Positions 13,816 to 21,408 of a DNA stretch of 21,785 nucleotides are shown here, one piece after another (the stretch's first letter is position 1; every line of letters starts with the position of its first letter). The notes under the pieces were generated by a model, which did not search any database, was not told the DNA's origin, and was given only the letters and a program-made list of their open reading frames with translations. Both the position numbers and the translations under genes were made by a program. This stretch comes from an uncultured Methanobrevibacter sp. (lineage in GTDB: Archaea > Methanobacteriota > Methanobacteria > Methanobacteriales > Methanobacteriaceae), in assembly GCF_900316895.1 (NCBI RefSeq), contig NZ_ONER01000027.1:1-21785 (forward strand). Direction: 5' to 3'.

Positions 13816-14415
13816 ATGAAAACTATTAAAGAACCGGTCCAAAGCGAAATTAACATTAAAAAATCTCAATTCATATGTGGACTTTACCCAACCAAAAACA
13901 AGAAAGAATCAAAGGAGATCATTCAAAGATTAAACCAGAAGTACAGTGATGCAACTCACAATTGTACCGCTTACATTGTTGGTGATGGTGAAGGATTTGA
14001 TGATGATGGAGAGCCTGGCGGAACCGCAGGAAAGCCAATGATTAATGTTTTAAGAAAAAATGAGCTTCATAATGTAACTGCAGTTGTTACAAGATATTTT
14101 GGCGGAATAAAGCTTGGTGCTGGAGGACTTGTTCGAGCATATTCCAAATCAGTAATGGAAGCTGTTGGCCAAGCGGACATTGTTGAAATTGAGGAATATG
14201 ATGTTTATGAAATTATTTTTGAATATTCAGACATTAAAATAGCTGACACCGAAGTCAGAAACAATTCCCTTGAAGCAATTGACAAAGAGTATTCAGATAA
14301 AGTGCATTATCATGTCGTGTCAAAAGACAATCGGGACATAGAAAAAATATTTGGAAAATACTCTGGTAAAATAATAGTTAATTTTAAAAATAAGCAGTTT
14401 TTAGAAAAAATTTAA
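13816..14415 (+). CDS. YigZ/IMPACT family protein
   Basis: A 199-aa cytoplasmic protein. Residues about 8-115 are the UPF0029/IMPACT N-terminal domain, with FDDDGEPGGTAGKPM and VTRYFGGIKLGAGGLVRAYS; the rest (about 125-195) matches the small DUF1949-type ferredoxin-like C-terminal domain. In eukaryotes IMPACT competes with GCN1 for GCN2; the role in bacteria and archaea is not known, though nucleic-acid binding is likely. The frame opens at 13741, overlapping the divergent Ser-rich gene. ATG at 13816 gives MKTIKEPVQSEI, the usual start. No clear Shine-Dalgarno site is present, so translation may use a very short leader; a TATA-like box lies at about 13768-13782. Confidence 0.88.
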   Translation: MKTIKEPVQSEINIKKSQFICGLYPTKNKKESKEIIQRLNQKYSDATHNCTAYIVGDGEGFDDDGEPGGTAGKPMINVLRKNELHNVTAVVTRYFGGIKLGAGGLVRAYSKSVMEAVGQADIVEIEEYDVYEIIFEYSDIKIADTEVRNNSLEAIDKEYSDKVHYHVVSKDNRDIEKIFGKYSGKIIVNFKNKQFLEKI

Positions 14416-14420
14416 AAAAT

Positions 14421-14438
14421 GAAGAACTATTGTTCTTC
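14421..14438. terminator. Bidirectional hairpin between convergent genes
   Basis: GAAGAAC (14421-14427) pairs with GTTCTTC (14432-14438) around TATT. It starts six bases past the YigZ stop codon and covers the stop codon of the last rubredoxin gene. On the minus strand ATTTTTTAAATTTTTT follows, giving a hairpin plus U-tract for the rubredoxin operon. Confidence 0.6.
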
Positions 14439-14537
14439 AAAATTTGCTGCAGGCACACCACATACTGGGCATACATAATCTTCTGGTAATTCGTCTTCTT
14501 CTAAAACGAAACCACAAACTTTACATACGTAAGCCAT
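14427..14537 (-). CDS. Mini-rubredoxin 1 (36 aa)
   Basis: A 36-aa one-electron carrier with the iron-binding pairs C5-x2-C8 (VCKVCGF) and C23-x2-C26 (VCPVCGVP). The middle loop of a classical 52-54 aa rubredoxin is missing, so the two pairs are only 14 residues apart, as in the detached rubredoxin domain of rubrerythrin. It starts 11 bases after the next rubredoxin gene, with AGGTTTG as a weak ribosome site. Likely partners in methanogens are rubrerythrin or F420H2 oxidase in oxygen and peroxide removal, which is family knowledge; no such partner gene is in this window. Confidence 0.85.
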   Translation of the reverse strand: MAYVCKVCGFVLEEDELPEDYVCPVCGVPAANFEEQ

Positions 14538-14548
14538 GTTAAACAAAC

Positions 14549-14668
14549 CTATTCGATTTTTTCAAACATGTCAGCAGTTGCGCCACACATAGGACATTTA
14601 AAGTCTTCTGGAAGTTCATCATACTCGTCGGTTACAAAACCGCATAATTTACATTTAAACTTTGCCAT
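14549..14668 (-). CDS. Mini-rubredoxin 2 (39 aa)
   Basis: A 39-aa iron protein with C6-x2-C9 (KCKLCGF) and C25-x2-C28 (KCPMCGA), separated by a short acidic loop, and the C-terminus MFEKIE shared with the next rubredoxin upstream. It lacks the middle loop of full rubredoxins and, like mini-rubredoxin 1, resembles a free rubrerythrin-type rubredoxin domain. The ATG is preceded by AAAGGAG. The 60-base gap to rubredoxin 3 is AT-rich and could hold an internal promoter. Paralogy with the two flanking genes suggests local duplication and divergence. Confidence 0.88.
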   Translation of the reverse strand: MAKFKCKLCGFVTDEYDELPEDFKCPMCGATADMFEKIE

Positions 14669-14728
14669 GATTAACAATCTCCTTTAATTTGTTATTACTA
14701 ATATTATTTATTTTTGTAATATATAAAA

Positions 14729-14890
14729 TTAATCAATTTTTTCAAACATTGACTTTGCCATTCTGCATTTAGGACATTTAAATGAACTTGGCAAATCATC
14801 AAATTTGGTTCCGGAAGGAATGTTTAAACCTTCTTCAATGTCATCCTCATCAAAAATATATCCACAAATCTTACATTTATATTTAGACAT
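14729..14890 (-). CDS. Rubredoxin 3, classical length (53 aa)
   Basis: A 53-aa electron carrier with C6-x2-C9 (KCKICGY), the loop containing IPSGTKFDDLP typical of full-length rubredoxin, and C39-x2-C42 (KCPKCRM). Two usual residues are changed: the aromatic before the second Cys pair is Phe rather than Trp (SSFKCP), and the Gly after the fourth Cys is Arg, with Met next. These could shift the potential of the iron site. The ribosome site TGGAGAT lies in the 18-base gap after the acyltransferase gene, so it is likely on that transcript. Confidence 0.9.
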   Translation of the reverse strand: MSKYKCKICGYIFDEDDIEEGLNIPSGTKFDDLPSSFKCPKCRMAKSMFEKID

Positions 14891-14908
14891 AATTAATCTC
14901 CATTAAAA

Positions 14909-15751
14909 TTAAAATCTATTAGGAACTTTCAAATGATCTGGAAGCGGTTTGATACGTGCAGGTGTTCCAATAGCCAAATAGAATGGTGGAACAGAATGTA
15001 TGACAATAGCTCCCGCAGCTACAATGGAACCTTCACCAATTTCAACATTGGACAGGAATGTTGTATTACCTCCAATTGAAGCTCCACGTCTGATTTTAGG
15101 TCCTTGAAGTTCATAATTGATTCTTACAGGATACTTATCATTGGTAAAACAAGCACAAGGTCCGATAAACACATTATCTTCAATTACAGAATTGGTTGGA
15201 ATGTAGACATTAGACTGAATGCTGACATCATTTCCAATGATGACGTCCCCTTCAATAACGGTATTGGTTCCAATCAACACATCATCACCTATATTGGTAT
15301 TTTCACGAATGACCACATTGTGTCCTGTTCTGAAATTATCACCGATGACCACATCATTGTAGATGATTGAATTTGAACGGATTGTGTAGTTATTACCAAT
15401 AACAGGCGGTCTTGAATTTGGAGAATATTCAACACCAAATTGAATGTTTTGGTCAGCAGGGAAGGTCAATTCTGGTTTAGAATAATCTGGTTGGATAGAT
15501 TCTCTTTCAATTTGGGGCTGTTCATGAAGTACATTAATCGGTTCATAGGCTTCAGGTTCAACATAGTTTTCATCCCTATAAACTGATCTTTTTACCTGTT
15601 TTGGTCTAGGAAACTGACTGTAAACAATATCATCGATTGTTCTTGAATCAGCAGTGCGTCCTTCATAATACTGTCGTTCCCCCTGTCGAGCATAATATTT
15701 TTTTTGATTTCTTGATGGTGCATCATCAAGAGTTTGTGAAAACCTAACCAT
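14909..15751 (-). CDS. Hexapeptide-repeat acyltransferase with long disordered N-terminus
   Basis: A 280-aa protein. From about residue 115 it is a left-handed beta-helix of hexapeptide repeats (IGNNYTIRSNSIIYNDVVIG, INIGDDVLIGTNTVIEGDVIIG-type turns), ending with the VPPFYLAIGTPARI region found in sugar N- or O-acetyltransferases such as WbpD/WlbB. The insertion GPCACFTNDKYPVRIN carries the N-D-K-Y pattern of that family's active-site loop. The first about 110 residues are unlike the family: rich in Gln, Arg, Tyr, Pro and Glu, probably unstructured, with no known domain. It leads the transcript that continues into three rubredoxins. Its acceptor, perhaps a UDP-amino sugar for cell-wall or glycan synthesis, is inferred. 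Confidence 0.82.
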   Translation of the reverse strand: MVRFSQTLDDAPSRNQKKYYARQGERQYYEGRTADSRTIDDIVYSQFPRPKQVKRSVYRDENYVEPEAYEPINVLHEQPQIERESIQPDYSKPELTFPADQNIQFGVEYSPNSRPPVIGNNYTIRSNSIIYNDVVIGDNFRTGHNVVIRENTNIGDDVLIGTNTVIEGDVIIGNDVSIQSNVYIPTNSVIEDNVFIGPCACFTNDKYPVRINYELQGPKIRRGASIGGNTTFLSNVEIGEGSIVAAGAIVIHSVPPFYLAIGTPARIKPLPDHLKVPNRF

Positions 15752-15811
15752 ATTATCAAACCTTCATATAATTAAATTAAATTTGTTAGTGACTTTATTT
15801 ATGTTGTTCAT

Positions 15812-15828
15812 TAGTATATATATTAAGC
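15812..15828 (-). promoter_or_regulatory. Promoter of the acyltransferase-rubredoxin operon
   Basis: On the minus strand CGCTTAATATATATACT (15828-15812) combines a BRE-like start and a strong TATA box. The predicted transcript start is near 15795, leaving a leader of about 44 bases before the ATG at 15751. Confidence 0.55.
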
Positions 15829-15888
15829 GGTTGATTTTTAAATAATTAAGAAAAACTCAAGTTTTTTGAATCATCTTCAAAATAGCAC

Positions 15889-15924
15889 TAAAAAAAAATA
15901 GTTAATGGGATTTAACTCCCATTA
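15889..15924 (-). terminator. Hairpin plus T-run ending the DUF1002 gene
   Basis: TAATGGGA (15903-15910) pairs with TCCCATTA (15917-15924) around TTTAAC. The stem covers the stop codon and is followed in the minus direction by an unbroken nine-T run (about 15899-15891). This is the clearest intrinsic-style terminator in the window. Confidence 0.75.
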
Positions 15925-16772
15925 GTTAATGATTTAATCCAGTCAAATAATGCATCAAGGGAAAAACCACCGGTTGAATTTCCATCATTCAAAAGACCGC
16001 TGACTTGGTCTTTATAGTAGTTTACATCACCTTGAACATTCTGCACTTGTTCAATAGTGTCCGCTAAGTTTTCAATATCAGAATTTGTAATGTTTATATT
16101 GTTGTTCTGGACGTAATTGTTAATGATATTTACAATTGTATTGTGGTCTGTCACATTATCGCCTGATACCTCCTGTTTTACATCATCAACCAATTTTGAT
16201 AATTTTTCTGCATCGATACCAGAGTTTTCCACGATTTCAGCTTGAGTGTAAATCTCATCATTTGCTGCTTCTTTTACAGTTTCTGGAATTTTAACATCAG
16301 TAGCTTCTTCATAAGCATTCATTATTCCTGCAAGAGCAGATTCACCGGTAGCTTCCATTGGACTTGTTACATAAACATGCCCACTGGTGATACCAGCAGA
16401 TTTCAATGCGGAAATGTACATGTTACCTGTAATTGTGGTAATTTTTGACTTGTCCACACTTACCTCCAGATTATCATTGTCATTCAGATCAAGGAATGCA
16501 GAGGAAAATATTTGATCTGAGGAGTAAGATTTGCCTGTAATACCACTTGATACTTGATTAACTTGATCAGCAGTGATTACTTTTGAGTCCACATTTTTCA
16601 AATCAACATTTGCTTGATTTACAAAGAATGCATCAACAACTGATTTATAACCATTGTTTGCATAAGTACTTTCACCATATGTTATTACAAGATTGGAATC
16701 GGTTGCAAATCCAGTTGGGATTAACAGACCCAATAGGATTAAAGCTAATATTGGTATAGTAATTCTTTTCAT
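15912..16772 (-). CDS. Secreted DUF1002 family protein
   Basis: A 286-aa exported protein. Residues 1-24 are a signal peptide (MKRITIPILALILLGLLIPT, ending near GFA). The mature part has VITYGESTYANNGYKSVVDA followed by long, Asn/Asp-rich helices, and NMYISALKSAGI, GHVYVTSPMEATGESALAGI, which mark DUF1002, a family of unknown role found in Firmicutes and gut methanogens. The frame opens with GTG at 16781, but that codon belongs to the GAGGTG ribosome site; ATG at 16772 is six bases past it and is the better start. The family distribution fits gene exchange with gut bacteria, which is inference. Single-gene transcript with a strong terminator. Confidence 0.85.
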   Translation of the reverse strand: MKRITIPILALILLGLLIPTGFATDSNLVITYGESTYANNGYKSVVDAFFVNQANVDLKNVDSKVITADQVNQVSSGITGKSYSSDQIFSSAFLDLNDNDNLEVSVDKSKITTITGNMYISALKSAGITSGHVYVTSPMEATGESALAGIMNAYEEATDVKIPETVKEAANDEIYTQAEIVENSGIDAEKLSKLVDDVKQEVSGDNVTDHNTIVNIINNYVQNNNINITNSDIENLADTIEQVQNVQGDVNYYKDQVSGLLNDGNSTGGFSLDALFDWIKSLTNGS

Positions 16773-16781
16773 TATTTTCAC

Positions 16782-17131
16782 CTCACTGAATTCCTATCAT
16801 AAGTTAGCCTTATTTAATGAATTTTAATTATAAAAAAATATGTAAAAAATAAACAATAGAATAATTAGATATTCTAAAAATTATTCAATGTTTTAATTTT
16901 TTAAAATAATGGCAAATCATTGTTAAGTGAAACTGTGAACAATCAAATAGTAGCGATGAAAAGTGAATTGATTTTAAGAAACCCTGTGCTAATGAAAGTA
17001 TGAATCAGCATAATTACATATAGGAATCCTCATCTGTCTGATTAATCACTCCCTGTTGGTTTGTAAGAAAAACCAAAACATATTTAAACTTCAGATTCAT
17101 TAATTAAAAGAAGAAAAAAAGGAGGTGAAAA
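16782..17131. other. Gene-free intergenic stretch
   Basis: About 350 bases of AT-rich DNA between divergent genes. The left third should hold the DUF1002 promoter (TATA-like TTTTATAATTAAAA near 16822-16836, minus strand). The right 75 bases hold the DUF2798 promoter. The middle (about 16900-17040) is a little richer in G and C and has a 15-codon frame at 16957 with no supporting signal; I see no RNA gene there. Confidence 0.6.
17056..17091 (+). promoter_or_regulatory. DUF2798 gene promoter with upstream inverted repeat
   Basis: TTGGTTT (17056-17062) and AAACCAA (17070-17076) form a perfect 7-base inverted repeat directly before the TATA box CATATTTAAACTT (17079-17091). The start is predicted near 17110, leaving AAAGGAGGTG in the leader. 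The repeat is placed where a regulator could control access of TBP/TFB. Confidence 0.5.
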
Positions 17132-17590
17132 ATGAAACTTTGGAACCCTGCAGCATTTTTCATAAGCCTGATAATGAGTATGGTAATGGCAGTAATATTT
17201 GGAATGTTTGTTCCATCACTCATGGGCCTTCAAGGACTTGAACCTGATTTGTGCCTGTATATGTGGCCATTGAGATGGGTGACAGCATACCTGCTAATCA
17301 ACATCATCATCTATCCGATAGGCTTTGGATTGGCCGAAAAGGTATTCAATTTCAATCCTGACAGGGATGGAATGGGTCTTTGGAATCCTGCAGCATTTTT
17401 CATAAGCTTTATGATGAGCTTTATAATGGCAGCAATTTTCGGTTTGCCGATGGGTCTGCCTGTGGATTTGCTGTTCTATTTGTGGCCATTGAGATGGGTA
17501 ACTGCATATCTATTAATAAACATTATCGTTTATCCAATAGGATTTTGGCTTGCCAAGAAAGTCTTTGGATTCGACCCCATGGCAAATTAA
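17132..17590 (+). CDS. Duplicated DUF2798 membrane protein
   Basis: A 152-aa membrane protein built from two copies of one unit: residues 3-76 and 83-149. Each begins LWNPAAFFIS, has one membrane helix, then LWPLRWVTAYLLINI (MWPLRWV in copy 1), a second helix, YPIGF, and ends with KVF-F-P. That gives four membrane helices in total. The unit matches DUF2798, normally a single-unit protein of about 75-80 aa with two helices and no known function. The strong AGGAGGTG ribosome site implies good expression. It precedes the sodium symporter by about 100 bases, with a probable separate promoter for that gene. Confidence 0.8.
   Translation: MKLWNPAAFFISLIMSMVMAVIFGMFVPSLMGLQGLEPDLCLYMWPLRWVTAYLLINIIIYPIGFGLAEKVFNFNPDRDGMGLWNPAAFFISFMMSFIMAAIFGLPMGLPVDLLFYLWPLRWVTAYLLINIIVYPIGFWLAKKVFGFDPMAN
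17138..17578 (+). repeat. Direct repeat from intragenic duplication
   Basis: The two halves, 17138-17359 and 17378-17578, are still alike at DNA level: the first 17-base stretch of each (CTTTGGAAYCCTGCAGC) differs at one base, and both continue with ATTTTTCATAAGC. Copy 1 has seven more codons between its helices. The duplication therefore looks fairly recent or is under gene conversion. Confidence 0.75.
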
Positions 17591-17693
17591 CATACGATTG
17601 AACTCAAATATCAAAATCAATGACCCCCCCCATACAAATCAATATATATTTCTAACAATATAATATAATCAATGAAAAAATTGGTGGTATTAA

Positions 17694-19184
17694 ATGGCAA
17701 ATGAAAATAAATGGGGAAGCAATATTGCATTTGTTCTTGCAATGATAGGATCTGCTGTCGGATTGGGAAACATTTGGAGATATCCGTATGTTCTTTACTC
17801 AAATGGAGGCGGAACATTTTACATTCCCTATCTGGTTGCCATCATAACATTAGCCATTCCACTTTTAATTTTAGAGTATGGAGTCGGTTATAACTACCAA
17901 TCCTCATTTACAAAAGCCATTATCAAGCTCAAACCTAAATTGGAAATTTACGGCTGGCTTTTGCCGGTTGGCATATTTCTAATGACCATCTACTATTCCA
18001 CAATCATCGGATGGGACGGAATATATCTGTTCCTGAGCTTTTTCAAGGGATGGGGAACAGACCCGAATACCTATTTAAATGTTAATCTGCTTCAGGCAAC
18101 CAATTCATTAAGCGGCCTTTCCAACTTCATCCCATTCATTGCCGTTTTCATGCTTATCGGATGGTTTTTCATTTGGATCATATCCCGCAGGAACCTTGAT
18201 GAAGGTTTGGGAAAAGTCTGCAAAATATTTGTACCCTTATTATTTGTAGTGATGATTGTTATCGTCATATTTTCTTTGACCCTGCCAGGAGCATATATTG
18301 GTCTTGCAGAGCTGTTCAATCCTAACTGGTCACTTCTATGGAATTTCAACATATGGATGGCGGCATTTGGACAAATCTTCTTTTCATTGAGTCTTGGAAT
18401 GGGTGCAGGATTCACCTATGCAAGCTATACTGAAGACAACGTTGATTTGGTTTCATCAGGATTATATGTCATCATTGCGAATTGCGCTTTCGAAAACTTC
18501 TCAGCATTGGGAGTCTTCTCAATATTGGGATACATGTCCCTTCAATCAGGAATTCCAGTTTCTGAAATCGTTTCACAGGGAACAACCCTTATTTTCGTGG
18601 CATATCCTCAAGTATTCAACATTTTGGGAACAATTGGTTTTATTTTAGGCCCAATGTTTTTCTTTACAGTTTACATTGCCGGAATTACCAGCATGCTTTC
18701 CTCATTTGAAGTGCTTTCAATTTCCATTCAAAACAAATTTAACCTTACAAGACGCAAAGCCACAAAAATACTATGTTTGATTGGAGCTTTAGCCTCTATG
18801 ATTTATGCCACCTCAGCGGGAGGATACATACTTGGAATTGTGGACGTGTTCATAAATAATATTCTCATCATATTTTCAGTATTTGTAGAGTGCATCCTAT
18901 TTGCTTGGGTATTCAAAGCTGAAAAATTAATTGACTTTATGAACAAAAGAAGCAAAGTGTTCAAGCTCGGAAAATGGTGGCTATGGCATGTCAAATATCT
19001 CATTCCATTCCTATTGGTTATAATCTGGTTTGGAGGACTTAAAGAACTGCTTGCCCTTAAAACCACAGAATCCATGATAGTTGTAACTGTGCTCGTGGCA
19101 TTATTGATAATCTTCTCAGTGATATTCACAAGACTTCCAGCCAAATCTGAAGAGTGGTTTAAAACTGAAGAAAGAATCAAATAG
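17694..19184 (+). CDS. NSS-family sodium-dependent transporter
   Basis: A 496-aa membrane protein with about eleven to twelve helices that couples sodium entry to uptake of an amino acid or related amine. The family signature GSAVGLGNIWRYPY (19-32) in helix 1 carries the sodium- and substrate-binding backbone; the unwound helix-6 region is AFGQIFFSLSLGMGAGFTYA (about 223-242). A conserved SYTEDNVD loop follows. Bacterial and archaeal members such as LeuT, TnaT and MhsT transport amino acids; the substrate here is not determinable by eye. The start is preceded by GGTGGT and a TATA-like ATATAATATAATC about 35 bases upstream. The coding strand converges on a small minus-strand gene. Confidence 0.92.
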   Translation: MANENKWGSNIAFVLAMIGSAVGLGNIWRYPYVLYSNGGGTFYIPYLVAIITLAIPLLILEYGVGYNYQSSFTKAIIKLKPKLEIYGWLLPVGIFLMTIYYSTIIGWDGIYLFLSFFKGWGTDPNTYLNVNLLQATNSLSGLSNFIPFIAVFMLIGWFFIWIISRRNLDEGLGKVCKIFVPLLFVVMIVIVIFSLTLPGAYIGLAELFNPNWSLLWNFNIWMAAFGQIFFSLSLGMGAGFTYASYTEDNVDLVSSGLYVIIANCAFENFSALGVFSILGYMSLQSGIPVSEIVSQGTTLIFVAYPQVFNILGTIGFILGPMFFFTVYIAGITSMLSSFEVLSISIQNKFNLTRRKATKILCLIGALASMIYATSAGGYILGIVDVFINNILIIFSVFVECILFAWVFKAEKLIDFMNKRSKVFKLGKWWLWHVKYLIPFLLVIIWFGGLKELLALKTTESMIVVTVLVALLIIFSVIFTRLPAKSEEWFKTEERIK

Positions 19185-19207
19185 AGGACATGATAACCTT
19201 ATAACCC

Positions 19208-19230
19208 AAAAAAAAGAAAAAAAGAAAAAA
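19208..19230 (-). terminator. U-tract terminator of the small membrane protein gene
   Basis: On the minus strand this is a 23-base run of T broken only by two C, starting six bases past the stop codon at 19236. Long U-tracts are the main intrinsic termination signal in archaea. Confidence 0.6.
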
Positions 19231-19235
19231 TTGAA

Positions 19236-19446
19236 TTAAATCATACCGGTTAAAAACAAGGTAATGTTTGCAATTGTTGCAGATCCAAGATATGTTCCGG
19301 AAATAACAATCAATGCAACAATGATTCCTTTCCAACCGAAACTGTTGTATCCATCTACTCTAAAGTCATTTACGTTTGCAGCACAAGCACTTCCAATTAA
19401 AAGTGTTGTTACTATTAATGCGAAAAAATATTTTTTTAAAGTTCAT
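19236..19446 (-). pseudogene. Frameshifted small membrane protein (69 aa if repaired)
   Basis: From the ATG at 19446 (ribosome site GGGGTGA) the frame reads MNFKKIFF and then stops after 26 codons. If one A is removed from the seven-A run at 19431-19437, it reads MNFKKYFFALIVTTLLIGSA, then CAA, and continues to a TAA at 19236: a signal-peptide-like start, the linker NVNDFRVDGYNSFGWKG, and a membrane helix (IIVALIVISGTYLGSATIAN) with the tail ITLFLTGMI. The smooth join leaves little doubt that this was one gene. The extra base may be a sequencing error in a homopolymer, a real mutation, or slippage-based switching. Function unknown; a small exported membrane peptide. Confidence 0.7.
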
Positions 19447-19481
19447 TGTTGTCACCCCATAGATAATTATTGGAAATCATA

Positions 19482-19513
19482 AGAAGCAAATTTATTTTTT
19501 AAAAATTGCTTCT
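19482..19513 (-). promoter_or_regulatory. Hairpin in the mRNA leader of the small membrane protein
   Basis: AGAAGCAA (19482-19489) pairs with TTGCTTCT (19506-19513), with further A/T pairing inside. The TATA box on the minus strand (TTTATATACTT, 19551-19541) puts the transcript start near 19520, so the stem would lie at the extreme 5' end of the mRNA. Confidence 0.45.
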
Positions 19514-19540
19514 GAAAGACAATTAATTATATTAAAAACG

Positions 19541-19551
19541 AAGTATATAAA
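19541..19551 (-). promoter_or_regulatory. TATA box of the small membrane protein gene
   Basis: TTTATATACTT on the minus strand, preceded by GAAAATC as a BRE-like sequence. It stands about 95 bases before the ATG, giving a leader of about 70 bases. The rest of the gap to 19729 is AT-rich; a near-perfect inverted repeat TTGAATTTATT (19667-19677) / AATAAATTCGAA (19698-19709) lies 20 bases before the ABC gene. Confidence 0.5.
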
Positions 19552-19729
19552 GATTTTCGAATGTAAGCACTCATTTGCATCGTTTTATACTAATTAAAAC
19601 CATTAAAATTAATTATATAAAAAAATAAACTCATTTTGCGAATCTTACCTTCCTAACGGAATTTAATTGAATTTATTTTGAAAACTATAATTATAATAAT
19701 AAATTCGAATAAATATATTTAAGACAATT

Positions 19730-21408
19730 ATGAAGAAACTGTTAAAACCGATGAAAAACAAAATACCTCAGATAGTTTTTATTTTCATCTTCCTACTTAT
19801 ACAGGTCCCAATACACAGCGGAGATTGTTAATGTCGGCATTCAAAATACCAATTTCCAGTTTATCATAGATACCGGAATTATGATGCTTTTGATGGTGGC
19901 GATTTCTGCCCTTGCAACTGTCGGGGTGTCCTATTTTTCAAGCAGAGTGGCTTCAGGCTATGCAAAGGATTTGAGGAAAATCATTTACGAAAAGGTTTTG
20001 AAATTCTCAAATCATGAGCTGAATGAGATTTCACGTTCTTCATTAATTACAAGGTCCACCAATGACGTAAACCAGCTTCAAAGTGTTTTGGGAATGATAT
20101 TCATGACACTTATCTTTGCACCATTGCTTGGAATCGGAAGCATAATCAAGGTTTTTGAACTTCAGACAGACCTGTCATGGATTATATTGGTGAATTTCAT
20201 TGCAGTGGCACTGCTTTTAATAATCGTTACAGTGAAAGTACTTCCTTACTTCAAGATTACACAGGAAATAATCGACAGAATAAACAAGACCACAAGGGAA
20301 ATTCTGATTGGAATACCCGTCATTAAAGCATTCGTAAGGCAGGATTTCGAAGCGGACAAATTCCAAAAGGTCAACCAGGAATTTTACGATGTCAATATCT
20401 ACGTGTTCAAAATCCTATTAATAATGATTCCTTTAATGACACTGATTATGAATCTGATGGTTGTTTTAATACTCTATTATGGAGCATATGATGCATTGAA
20501 CGGAGGAGTGCTGACAGGAGACATAATCGCATTCATCCAATATTCAACACAGATTGTAACCTCATTTTTAATGATTGGTGCCTTCATGATAATCCTGCCA
20601 AGAATCCTTGTTTCAGGAAGGCGTATAAGCGAAGTCCTGAACACTGAAATCACAATCACCGATGGAGGTTTAGATGAAATATCCTCCAATCCTACAATCG
20701 AGTTCAGAAATGTTTCATACAGATATCCCGGAAGCGAAAAGGAAACATTAAAGGACATTAATTTTACTTTAAAGCCTGGAAAGACCACTGCAATAATTGG
20801 AGGAACAGGCAGCGGAAAATCCACAATCCTCAATTTGATCCCCCGTCTTCAGGATCCAAGCTCCGGTGAAATCCTAATTGACGGCAAAAATATTAAAAAT
20901 TTCAATTTGAAAGCTTTGAGGGACAAGATTTCATTTACTCCTCAAAAGGCGATTCTATTCCAGGGTGATGTGAAATCCAATATGAAAATCGGTAAAAGCG
21001 ATGCAAGCGATGAGGATATTGAAAAGGCGCTTGAACTTGCACAGGTCGATTTTGTTGAGGATTTAAATGAAGAAGTTACTCAGGGCGGCTCAAACTTTTC
21101 AGGAGGGCAAAAACAACGTTTATCAATAGCCAGAGCAATTATAGACTCTCATGATTTTTATTTGTTTGATGATTGCTTTTCAGCACTGGACATGAATACC
21201 GAGCGCAGGATAAAAGAGAACCTGAAAAATCTAAAGGATTCATCAATATTAATCGTGTCCCAAAGGATTTCAACAATCATGGATGCCGATGAGATACTTG
21301 TAATAGACAATGGAGAGATTGTCGACAGGGGAAAAACTGATTGAAAGCTGTGAAATCTACAGAGAAATCGTCAATATACAGATTGACAGTATGGAGGCGT
21401 TATCATGA
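19730..21408 (+). pseudogene. Damaged ABC exporter half (degenerate-NBD subunit)
   Basis: An ABC multidrug/lipid exporter half with a membrane domain and an ATPase domain, broken in two places. It starts at ATG 19730 (MKKLLKPMKNKIPQIVFIFI, then FLLIQ) and then loses frame at about 19805: the family sequence resumes as QYTAEIVNVGIQ. Judged from relatives about 20 bases are missing there, and the first helix is cut. The rest is open from 19881 for 487 codons. The tail is again out of frame: the frame stops at 21344 after GKTD, while LIESCEIYREIVNIQIDSME, then ALS and TGA at 21406, continues in another frame. The ATPase has Walker A GGTGSGKST and FSGGQKQR, but LFDDC in place of DE and SQR in place of the switch HR, as in the non-catalytic partner of heterodimeric exporters. 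Confidence 0.8.

Noticed and set aside
16940..17045. Possible box C/D guide RNA
   Set aside because: GATGA-like and CTGA-like boxes occur, but box C does not fit the consensus and no paired C'/D' boxes with guide spacing are visible.
19264..19482. A 72-codon plus-strand frame after the sodium symporter
   Set aside because: The minus strand here reads as a signal-peptide protein with only one frameshift and has its own promoter, ribosome site and U-tract; the plus frame is its shadow.
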